64,000 nucleotides of DNA, from assembly GCA_018806985.1 (NCBI GenBank), contig JADANN010000222.1, positions 1,068,001 to 1,132,000 of the forward strand, given 5' to 3'. The notes under the pieces were generated by a model. The model was not told where the DNA came from. It did not search any database and saw nothing but the letters and a program-made list of their open reading frames with translations. Both the position numbers and the translations under genes were made by a program. Below, in pieces: positions 12,201 to 24,600 of the stretch (its first letter is position 1; each line of letters opens with the position of its first letter). Origin of the DNA: Angiostrongylus vasorum. Lineage: Eukaryota; Nematoda; Chromadorea; Rhabditida; Metastrongylidae.

Positions 12201-15200
12201 GTGGGAGTGCAAAGCTGTGTTCAATGTGATTGAAATCTTGGTTTAGCGTCTTTTCTGTTTGGTTATGGAGGTGTTTGGCCGAATAGACTGCTGTCAACTT
12301 GACCTTTTCAAGCTCTGAGGAAGGCGAAATCCGCCGAAACGTCAGCTTGTTCGTTAATAAAGAATAAAAATAACACCTCGTGTTTGCTCAACAAGATTAC
12401 GAAGAATTCTGGACAGTGTATGCAGATTTTGAGCTTTCTTCTTATGCTGTCCTGGAGTGTTCTGAAGGTAATGGAACTTCCAATAACTGTATTAAAAAGT
12501 AATGTATCGTGACCTTTTTGGCCATCCTCTGCAGTATTAAATAAAAACCTGATGGAGTTCAAAACCGAACATGCTTCTTTTTAATTTTGAATTCTAATCT
12601 AAGTGAATATTAAAATATTGGACAACAATGCAAGCGAAAAAATGGCCGAAAGTTTAAGATATTTCAACGTTGAGTTCAGAAGAATGAAATTCGAAAGTGG
12701 GACAAAGTTGGTTTTGAAAAGCGCTCCATATCACCAGTGCGAGATCTTTCACGTGCACTGACAAATTCGTCGACTTCTTTCCTGTTCATACTTTCATCTC
12801 ATGTCGCACTTTGTTGTTTCATTTAACTGCTTTTTGGTTGCGACGTTATTACTTCGGAAGAAATGTTATGGTACAAACGAAACAGCTGAGAAATCACCTT
12901 TGAAATAGGCTCGGATGGATACGTGTGATGCCATGACGAATTAGTTGTCGAATCGTCTCATGGCACAGAATGTACTGTTCCTTAAAGAAAACAAAGTATT
13001 ACGGTTAAAAACGAAAACATCTAATGCGTTTGTACAGAACTCTATAGAGACTTAAACTTTTAGCGCATTTAGAGATGAGAAGTGTTATTGATCTATCCGA
13101 TCAATATGGGATGACATTTTCCTCCTTCTCTTTCGAAATGTACGAGGTATTTGCAGTTCATATTGTTTCATACGTCGGTAGTTCTCTATTTGAAAGAGGA
13201 TATCAATCATTACTCTTAAAGACCAAAAAGAAGAAATAATATTAGATGTGCGGAAAAAGATCAGGTGAATAGGAAGACATCGGTGCAATAACGGTTGCTT
13301 AGAAAAATAACTGCCACTTCTGAGACCGAGTACAACTGGATTGTTCATTGATCAATCCATGAGTGATGGTGATCATTGCAACTCAAAATATCACCATTGT
13401 AACTGATAATGGGAACGGTGTATCCAAGCTGAACTCTTCGTCGTTCCTTTAAAATCAGAAATTATCCTCAATTTAATTGGTGACTATGGTCTGAACTGAT
13501 CTACGAATAATAGAGAATGACGATTTTAGTAGTTAGTCAAATGGTTATTCAGTTAACAACCACAACCTCCTGTGTTTTTTATAACAATGAATGCGAAAAA
13601 AAATGTTCATAAAACTGCACTGACCACAGTTTGTACGACTTTCTCACGTTGACGTCGCATGTGCATCAGATGACCCATCAGATTCAGTTTACGAGAATTG
13701 ATCAGATGACGTCTCATACTATCCATCAAGATAAAGGAACCAGATCGTCCAACACCAGCGCTAAAACAGCATATCGATACGGTTAGTAGTGATAGAACGT
13801 ATCCTCTCAACTACACTCGACCAATCGATACAATGGATAAAATCAATCGCAGAATCCCAAGGGACCAGGCATTTGGCGGCTCTATAGTTTGATCATTTAC
13901 TTAAATACTTTACATTATCGTACTCATAGCGGCGCGTGTGGCGCAATGGACGGAGTCGCCCTGCAACACACACGTAAGAATCGATCCCGGAGCCCATGGC
14001 CCACCAAGCATTCCATCCCTTCAGGGTCGGCAAATTGGTGCCAGACTTGTCTGTGAGGATAGCAGAACTGGATCGATACATCGGTAGGCCACCGCGAGTC
14101 ACTGTAAAGGCCAGCTATGCATTCAATCACCTCCAAACGATGCTTAATGAAATTCAATGCATGGCGCATCCCTCAGGGATTGATCAACGACGAGAGCTTT
14201 ATCCTTCATCCTTCATCGTACTCTCTGCTCGAATATTCGACATATTCGAAATCATTCGAAATTTTAGTCGATGACTTCAGAATCGGAAAGTGTATCGATG
14301 TATCGGCATCGGTCAACCGAGATTTAAGCATACATAATGAACTCCTCTTCGTTTTCCCTTCTCAAATTCCCTATTATCAATGAGTAGACTGAGTTTTTTT
14401 GTTAGTTGTATTAGTGAGTTTTGTTACCTCATAGTACTCACCTGCAATGAACAACAATTGGTCCTGTGGAATGAATCTCGGCCACATAGTGCATAAATGT
14501 GAGAAGCGGGAATACAGTATCGGGCACCCCATGATCGGGCCATCCTTTAAAGTGTAACTGATGTATTCGACGCTCTGCCTGCAAATCTATCAAATGTGAA
14601 TGAAAAAGTTTCATGCTTTCTTATTGCTTTATTTTTTCCCCATTTAACTTTTCCATGTAGAATATGTTGGAGTTTTGCTTGCAGCTGCTTGTTTTCTTAG
14701 TAACAAATGCTATCAACTGTGGAAGAAAGTTGTACTAACGCGCCATTTCGTACTGCTGTAAAAATTCACCTCTTCGTTGGCGCTTAGTTGTAACTAACAC
14801 AAGTTTGAACTTGTCCTGTGAATTTTGTCACTTTACCAAGTTCTCAAATTTTACAGGCACCGAGTTTGTTAACGAAGTCCAAAGACAAAGCTAATTGTGT
14901 AGTTATTTGCTATGAGGTCGCCATATGGAGATCCTAAAGATAGTTTCATATGAACGAAACTCACCGGTGGAACAAATTTCACGACACGTAAACTGAGTAT
15001 TCGATGCACAAAATAAGTATTCGGCATCTCTTTTACAAGACCGACTTGATAGTTTCCGTGTATCTGCGATGAGCCGGCGGAGCTTGGCCAGTACTGATCA
15101 CATTTTCTCTGAACACGTCGAAAATGGGTAACGCAACCGAATACCGTATTCTTTACCGTTATGTAACGAAAAAGTCACCAGGTGTCCCAGGCGCACGCAA

Positions 15201-15225
15201 AATACACAAATAAATAAATAAATAA

Positions 15226-15267
<42 letters not shown>

Positions 15268-15588
15268 CCAAAAAGATTGCTGAGATATTTGCAAAACTCC
15301 GGACCGCAGGTGGCTGCGGTGGGGAACAAACACGCTATTGTCCTTTCCGGAGAGTAACACGTTCACCGCCACACCATACGGAACTAGCTGAGAGACAGGC
15401 GAAATGAAGGACCTGTATGGTGTGGTGGTGAACGCTTTACTCCCGGAAAGGACAATAGCGCGTTCGTTCCTCACCGCAGCCACCTGCGGTCCAGAGTCTT
15501 TGCAAATATCTCAGCAATCTTGTGGTTGTATTTCGCTTAATAACCTGCCATAAAAAATTATAGAAGGCAGAAAATAAAAAGTGAAACA

Positions 15589-15631
<43 letters not shown>

Positions 15632-18600
15632 CGTTGTGATGAGAAATCTTAACCTACACAAATTCCGGAATTGTTCATCACTTGTGATAATTGGAACGAG
15701 AAGTTGAGAAGTTTTCGAACACAGAAGTTAAATTTTGATTATCACTTCTTAAAAATGCCGTTACCCGTCCGTCTTCGATCATATTGGTGATGACGACGAT
15801 GACATTGCTCGTCTCTTGCCAAATCATCTCCCAGAAGTCGGCAAATGTTGATGGTAACGGCGCTTGTGTGGCGATGTAGGCGTTTCGTTTTTTCACACGA
15901 CTGAACTTTCACCGTCAAAAGACTAACTTTTTTGCTGTTGTAACCGTCTTTTAGTTATTATAGTGCTGTGGTGAAATATTATCGTCAATACTGACATATT
16001 CTGCAATTTGTAATAAACTCTGTCAAAGAGTGAAATTTATAATCAAACTGGAACCGTTGCTTATTTTTCGTTGTGTCAAATGTTTGACCGTATTTTCCAA
16101 AAATCTCGTCCAGAATCCCAGCTGAGAGTGATTCTTTGCGAGAAATCGCTGCCAACCCAGAAGAAATTCATTTGCAGAGAGGAAAACTTTTCTACAATCC
16201 ACAAAGACGAACGACTGCCTCTGTTGACGATCTCAGGACGACGCTTACACACCTGCCTTGGGATTCCAGAAGAAAAACTTGCTCAGCCAGTAAAATAGAA
16301 GCGGTAAGTCCAGGTAATTTTTTCGGGAAGCGTCCAAGTACCCAAAAAATGGATCAACTCTTACTATACATAATGTCGAAGAAGTAGAACACCTAATGAA
16401 AACTACACAAATTTCGTTTGGACGGGCTAAAGTGATTTGAAAATGCAGCTACAGGTAACATTTTTGAGCTTCTAACTTCGTTCGATATATAACGCACATT
16501 TTTGGTGGCGTTCTCTTTTCGAATCAATCAAACATAATATCGATTTTCGGTATGGTGGAACAAAAAATTATTTCTTTTCCTAAGATGAATGGAGTTAGGA
16601 TCCCTCGTTTCTTTCAATCCTATCATCATTTCGCACGTTCTCAAATATTTCAGTGGCGGAAATCTCAAGGGACCAGTCTCTTCCCATTTCTTACCAACGT
16701 CACTCATTCCATATTTGTACGCAATCGAATTCGTTCATGTAATCGCAAACACACATGCACGTAACTAGGTGGTACCACCACAGCCAATTACTATGAATTA
16801 CCTAGTCAGACAGGAAACGAGCTCATATTCGGGTGGCTTATCCGATAATTCGTTCATGCTTCATTTATTTCCACGTCTAGTTGGTAATTCACATCCTTTA
16901 CTTATTCTGGTAATAATTAGGTGTCTCCCATATCCAATCAACTCGTCATAGGGACGGATTCCCAACTCGAACCCTGCGAAGATTTGTTAATCATTTAGAC
17001 GAAAATTTTATGAAGCAGTGTCCACGAAAATGGGGGCGAAACTCAGTGACGAGCTTAGAATTCTATATGAATGGCTAAAGAATAAATAAAAAACTGACAT
17101 ACTCACATCTATGTAGTTGGCATTGATGTAGTCGGATCCGTTGCTCGACGTGCTGATGCGAACTCGAGACGACTCTATCGCACCGATGTTCAAGTACCTA
17201 CAGAGGACTATGAATACTACGGCAAAGTTTTTAGTTAAAATTTCAGAAACACTATAATCAACTAGATCAGAATAGACTACGCTGCAAGAAGAACATCTGC
17301 TCCTCTTTTCCGACTTTTTCTTATTGGGGAGTAAAGAACTATTATAAGAATACCTTCGTAAAGATGTCATTGAGTAATTCCAAAGACCGACTTTCAGTTA
17401 ACCTCGGCATTGGTAAATAATTCGCTATTTTCTTGGTAAGCAAACACAATATTGTTGTTATTTACTATTCATTTGCAGCAGCTGCTTTATTCCCAATGCG
17501 ACTGAAAACTAGGGCTTTTCTGCTGGAGTTATGGAGGTGTTTGGCTGAATAGATTGCAGTTAATTTGACATTTCCAGGTTTTGAAGAAGCCGAAACCCGC
17601 CGAAACGTCACCTTTTGTGGATAAATGGCTTATAATAACAACCTCGTGCGTACTAACCAAGAAAATAGGGAACATCACAGAGTCTCATACAGCGGCTATG
17701 AATCCAAAAAAGGTCTCGTACTAGATTCTTATTAGATTAGAAAAGCAACCCATTCCACTAAGCTTCCTTCTTTTTTTAGTCGTTTATTTGTAATCAACTC
17801 ATTACATTATTCAACATAAGTTTACGTTTCCAAAGAAATACCTGTTTTTGTCTAGATTCTTTTCCAGTACATCTGGTTCGGTGTAATTGGATTGTGCCAT
17901 CAGTTCGACTTGCTAGAATGAAATTAATAAGAAAAAAAGAAGAAGTACATGAATAAAGTGGACAACTGTTCCCTATGGAAGGCATATAGCGGGTCATTGT
18001 GAGAATAGACCGAGTTGCTCTTTAAATTGCAGACTTCATAGCGAGCATTTAATCTACATGACAAATGTTGGCACATTCGTTATCCCCTAATTTCGTCACT
18101 ATTGTCGCTCATCACGGAAGTGGACTGGCTGTTGGAATCGACGAGTTGATAGGAAACCGGCCCCCCAAGAACACAAGAAGTGAATTTGGAGCTTTGGATA
18201 TTGTAAATCGACTTTAACTAGATTTGGGTATTCGTAATGAATATCTTTTTCCAACATTTCCGGTTTTTCGATGAAGGAAAAAACAGGATCCTTGGAGTAA
18301 AGGTTTTCGTGAAGCTCAAGAATGTGGTGTTGTCATACGAGTGATCCAGAACACTAGCGAATACCCCACGAATTTTGTTCATTACGATCGTTAACATTAT
18401 GCGTCTACGTCCAAGTTATACCCAAAAAAAGTGTCAATAAGTAGCTAAGTTAAGAAATTAGCGTTTTACGGACTATAAAACCTATGCTGAATATCGATCA
18501 GTCACTGGTAGCATGCAAGAAACGATAGTACTTAAACTTTTAGGGGAAAATAAGCACAACAAAATAATAAGCACTGAAACCAAGGCGAACAGTTAGCATT

Positions 18601-21600
18601 GCACATCCGTGCATTTACTAATATCAAGCCTGCGAATATGTGTTAGATATGGGTCATTGGAGCATTTTTCAGTAGTGAAATGGTATTTCATCTTTTCAAA
18701 GAAATCAAAACTTACTTGAAACTGAAGTTTGAATTTAGCGTTATCATTGCGAGCCAAATCTTCACAGTACCCGTAGAAAAGTTCGATAGGGATGTCGTCA
18801 CAAGTCATCGAATCTTCATAAAAAATCTTTAGAGGAACTCAATTTGACAAATTCCTATTTGGTTACTGCAAAGTGCAAATCAGTAGTTCGCGAAAATGAC
18901 TCTAGAAATAAACTTTTACCTATCAAACGACAAACTAATGAAATTCCCTTCATATTTCGGAAACCCAGGACACAACCACATATCCAGTCCTCTTGTTTTG
19001 AATTTGAAATTCCAGTACCTACACTTGTTGTTACTACTACACTCTATAACGACTTAGTAACTTTCCCCAGTAAGCGTTATTTTTTCCTGTTAGGTTTGTT
19101 TTTTTTACAACCACAACCAAAAAAATGTGACTTTGGATAGCATAGTAGTATTGCGGTATTAACAAATAACGCAGAATAGATGAAGATGTGGAAAATACCG
19201 ACTAAGCACTTACCATAAACCAGTGGGCTAAGCTCCTCCAAATAGACGCACTTTTCTTTTTTCTTGATGAAAGCCTTGATTTCGAGACAAGGACTGAAGT
19301 TGTAAACGAAGAAGATGAGGAGAAATTTTATTTGAACATCATTAAGATAGCAAAACAAAGAAAGAAGAAGGTACGAACCCTTTAACGTAGTAAATTGTGA
19401 GAAAGCAGAGCACTATGAAGAGAACAAGAGCCAAAATGATTACCGACGACGAGAAACGAGATGGGATCGGATTCTAAAACAAAAACAATGCTTAGTTTTT
19501 TCTACTACTCTTGTCCCCTGTCTTTATGTGACTACTTATCTTGCAAATGATGTGCAAAACAAAGTGGCGGAAATAAATAAGGTTACGGTATTAAATTTGC
19601 AGCTTATTAATTTAAATGGTACTAAAAATCTGCTTTGTCATAATTTGGTCCCATTCTTAAAACACTTCGTACTTAAAATCCAAGTAAGGATCTGTTTTTT
19701 TGCTCTTAACTGATTAGATTCACAAACATGAGCATCTGAAGTACACTGAAATTCTTCGAGTTTGTCTAATACTTAAAAAGAAAAGAAACATCTGATCAGT
19801 TCCAACTCTGCTCTTAACATTCCTCATGAAATATTACTAGGCATAAATAAAATAACAGCAATAATAGATTAAATCCAATAGTAAGGCAATCATATCAGTG
19901 GTAATTTGCTTAAAACGAACTACAATAATCCAAGAAATCCCCTCTCTTGAGCAGTTCGGAAACAGCCGGCTCTGTCACTCAGTGCTAATTAAGCACGGAA
20001 ATTTTGAAGATCCTACTTGGAGTGGTCGTCGCCGCTCTTGTGAAGATTAAACGAAAACGATGAACAAAGTTCAACAACTGTTAGACGATTCTTCGTGAAA
20101 TGTGGCAGATTTTTAACATCAAAGCATGAAATACTTCGGTGTGCTTCTTTTAATGACCTTTGTAAACACATTGTTTATGTATTAAAATCTATTATCCAGT
20201 CGCTTACACTTCGTAATGGCAAGCAATTGCTGTTCGACGAGCAGATCGACGACTGATAAGAACACTGATCTGTAATGGAATTTGATAGAAGGGAACTAGT
20301 AAAAAAAGTGAAAAAGTTTAAAAATCACTTGCATCCTAATCGTCTTTGCTAGTTATTCTGACGTTTGTAACTCCTTATGCTGATAATCAAAAGTGAATCC
20401 GCGCAAATTTTTAAAAAATGGTCATAGTGGGAGCAATGTCACCGCAAGCTACATTGAGCGGCAATGAGCGATAGTGAGCGGCCGTCAGCGACAGTGAGTG
20501 GGTTTCGTGGCATCCACTAATCGCTTACAGTTTGCAATGTTTTTTTTGAACAGATGAGCAGACACACAATAAATAATAAAACCAACTTGATTTGTTTTCA
20601 ATACAAAACCGTACTCACTGCCGAGCATAAATTGTTGCTCGTTCCCCCAAGGACCGTACAAATTTGTTTGGTTGTCCACCGTACTCCTTGCCGAGCACCG
20701 TGCTTTAGCGCTGTATTTAGAATGAAGCGCTAAGTCCATAACATTTAGCTGAAATAGTACGCATTATTGCCTTATCATAAAATTCCCATGCATTTAATAT
20801 AATACAAAGTGAACACTAAGTGGGAACGTGGCAAGCATAAGTTTTCAGTGGAGGACAGGACTAATGCGAACGAAAACTAAAATATATTACAAAACAAACC
20901 ACTGACTACACCTTCCAACAGAACGATCTATTGTTAAGAAAATTATTATGGAACAGAACTGGTAGAAGAAAAAAAAGGCAGGGAGCTCGTCAGAATTCTT
21001 GAAGAAAACCTCTTAATTCACCTGTGTTTCCTAAGCATGTCTAAAAGGCAGAAATATCACGGAATTTCGAGGATCAGCTGCTAGTTGGACAATACATTAA
21101 TTGGACATTGCCGATATTTTGATTAAAGATAAAAGCAGGCAAAATAAAGCGACATTCTAGGAATATTCTAACGGAGACCATTTTTGAACATGTACACTTA
21201 GAGACATACTTTTTTTCAACTAAAGGGAAAGTGGCAAGCGACAATTGCAGTCTAAACACTAAGAATGCAGTGCTTTTCGATATTCTTGCTGAGCAAACAT
21301 GAGGTGTTTCTTTATTCTTTATTCCGTTAAAGCTGACGTTCCGGTAGTATCACCGTCTTCAGAGGCAGGGAAGCGTGTATTGATAGGTTATTTACTAGCC
21401 AAATGCTTCAATAACACATAGAGAAAGATGGAAATCTGAATCGCATTCACACGATCAACAGCTTCTCGAAAAACCGGCCGTTTATTACGTGCTTTCCACT
21501 AAGAACAGCTGTTCAAAGTCGCACATGGTCGATGAATGCAGCACCCCACATCAAAAGTCCATGGGAGAGTGTGGCGGGGGAATCATGTCTGATCTCTGGA

Positions 21601-24600
21601 CATTCCTTTCTGTCATTCATTCTAGAGTTCCTGGTAATTATCCAAAAAGCCTCAAGAAGTTTGCGCATTGGGGTTTTGACGTCCTCTGCGACGATGGTGG
21701 CTTTTGTATCAAAATCGAAGGCGATACTGCCGAAACGTCAGCTTTGACGGAAGAAAGAATAAAGTAACACCTCGTGTTCGATCAAAAAAGAATATCGAGA
21801 ACTATTTTATCAATGCCGAGGTTAAAAAGTCGGTAGTCGGAAATACTGCAAGCAGTGCTTTTTTATTTGCTTGACATTTTACCATCAAGCATATAGAATC
21901 CGAAGAAAATTCTCCAAGACTTTGCTGGCAATCACTCAAAATTTAAAAAAGACCATACATAGCGTGCTCAGACGGTTTATACAAGAAAATCGTAAGCATT
22001 TGAAAAAAGACAACACTGGAAAGAGTGAAAAACTACTTGTACAAATTGTTACTGCAGCTTCTATTCATTCACTATAGGTGAAGTTACTGCGGTTCCGTTT
22101 TCTTCAGAGCCAAGAAGGGTCAAAATGACGCGCAAACTACTCGGCCTAACATTTCCATAAGCTCAGCAGGGAAAACTTAAAATATAATTTTTAGTACATA
22201 AAACATTCAACACATGAAAAAAATTATGAAGTTTTGTCTGCTGAGGTTACGACAGTGCTCAGCTGAGTAGGATGCGCCTCATTTTGGCCGTTCCAGGATC
22301 GGAGGAAAACGAAACCGCAGGAACGTCGGCTATTGTGGATAATTAGATGCTGTAATGACAATCTCGTGTTCATGCATCCAAAACAGTGAATTATTGACCA
22401 ATGCTGAGTTTAAAAGAAAGTTGGTCCTAGGATTTATTCTTACAGAACACAAAATGAGCCTACTCGTACCTTGTGGGCGGTAATGTTGAACTGTAACGTG
22501 TTGGTGGCATTGTTGATTTGCACATGACAAGTGTGAGGTGATTTTGAAGCGACATTAAGTTGCAATTCAATGCCGTTAACACAGTCGAACGTCAACACAC
22601 CAATCTCGGCTGCATCGGGTGCTGAAACTCGTTCGGATATAGACAAAGTTAAATTTATCACTTTTCGTACTTACTGAAATTGCGTGGTATTTCCTCAATT
22701 CATACAGCAAGCTTGATACTTGATTCCTTAGATAACGAATTGCTTAGGAAATGCTTATGGCGATCGGTACCCGATAGCATACCACCGAAGCCGTTTTCTG
22801 TTTATCTATCTCACATCGTGTGAGTCATATGTAACTCTAAATGTCCTCCGCGTATGCTGTGATATGAGCTATATATGAGTCAAATTGCTGCATAGATGTA
22901 AATAGCGCGATATTCACGCGAAAATACTAGAAATACTTTAATGAGGAGGACAGCACGTAAGGTCGCAGTAAAGACAATCGAGGGCTCAAAGTTCAACTTA
23001 ACATCCGAGTCTTGCTCATATCTCAGTGTCACTATGGTTGGATTCAATTCAGTTCTCCGCAGTGCGATATGAATCACTCAAGACTTCAACTTACGAAACA
23101 GATGAACTTCCTTGTACTTAAGAGTAAAAAAAACAACGAAAAAATAACTTTGGATAAGCAAATACTTGATAGTTATTGCAAAATAAAAGGAAATGAACCA
23201 TTAATCTATTCACCGATCACATCGGTCACGGCAATGTGCTCAGCACTTCGACGGCCTTCTCCCCTCCTGTTTGATGCCGACAGTCGAATTTGATACTTTG
23301 TTAATGGTGCTGAAAAAAGCACGATTACAGGTTGATCAAATAATCATTTGATATCAGTGACGAATATAGAATGAATAAGGAATAGTTATATGGATCCGAA
23401 TACCCCGCCATCTCATTTCTAGACGAATGATAGCCACTGTACGAAACATGAGTATGGGTCGCTCACAAGTTTTCGATTTCTATAAACTATGTAACACCAC
23501 TGAGCATCATCGACTTTGTCATATCTATCCAAATCTTTCCTAATAAATTAAAAAATTGTTGTACACTGTTGTTGAAATGAATATACTTATTGCTGTTGTT
23601 ATTAGTAATTCCGATGATCTATGGACGTAGGCAGATTCCACGGCGATTGAGCTGTTTTGTACCCTCTACGAGCCAGTGCGAAACTGGAGTTAGCATTTGT
23701 GGATCGTCTGCATGACCACTCTTTTTAGAGGACTTGCAGGAAGTTTTTAAGTCTTCTTTGAGAATTCCTATGACATGCTGCTAACTTACTTGGACACATG
23801 GACAGCCCATCCTCACTGGTTGAGCGGGCCCTAGTCCGAGGTCAGCCCGGCCAAAATCTGGCCCAAGTCGTCACCACCACAGGCAGTCACTGCCGTTGTG
23901 AATCAGTGGGAGATTTGCCACCATGCGACTAATTTGATACCAGGACGGTGATGGATGCTAGTGCTGCTAACACTGCATGCTGCTAACACCTATCAGATAT
24001 GTAAGAAAAGTACACATACTGATAATGCTAGACTCATGCTCGTTGGTTCGTGAAGAAGTTTCATTTCGCTCTGGAGATAGCTTTCAAATTCTCACTACCG
24101 GCATCGCAATGAAGTTTAACATTCAGTAGTTTTTCATCTCTGTGAGCCGGTGTAGCGTCGCCAACGTTGTTGTTATCACCACTAATACTACTACTGGTTC
24201 ATGTAGAATACTATTAATATTATACGACTAATTTTTTTGACCCCTATTGCAAGCAGAATATTTTAAGCATCACGTTGATGACAACTTCATCACTTTGCAT
24301 AATTGTTGTCTCGACGGCGACACAATTATGACGTCGCACCCTTGTTTCCATCCTGGATGATCTTTCAACTTTTTTATGAGGCCAGCTAGTCGGTCTTCGG
24401 AAGGTGGTCCTCATAAAACATTAAGTTTGCTGCCATATAATTGCGTTCAAGCAGAGAAACCTTTGGTTGTTCGAAAAACATTCCCAAAGAAACGAAATTG
24501 TGTTCGAAATCCAATTGCAGACTAAACCTATTTCGTCATTTACTCTTTTCTGTTTAAATCATCATGAAGGAGATTAATCGACTATTATTAATGGCAACTT

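Larger units (their letters stand above)
10412..12420. mobile_element. Penelope-like element as a long inverted duplication with hammerhead-like motifs at both ends
   Basis: The left arm (about 10412-11525) and right arm (about 11758-12420) are inverted copies. Matches include AACACCTCGTGTTTGCTCAA at the outer ends, GATATTGGGCAGTATATAAG, and GAAACATGTTTCGAACAGCA with the neighbouring CGGCGCGGCAAATTGCCATT. The right arm lacks the GIY-YIG part: it jumps from GATAAAATGGCC to CAATCCGAATATGAACC. The loop (11526-11757) holds a reverse transcriptase fragment. Both ends carry a hammerhead-like motif. The element lies in RPTP intron 21 and cannot encode a full protein. Confidence 0.8.
9263..12897. other. 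RPTP intron 21 carrying the inverted PLE
   Basis: Bounded by AG|gtgatt at 12897 and tttcag at 9263, joining phase 2 to phase 2. Apart from the PLE at 10412-12420 it is AT-rich with no gene. A weak exon-like stretch near 10300-10380 (minus) resembles part of exon 21 but has no supporting frame. Confidence 0.6.
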
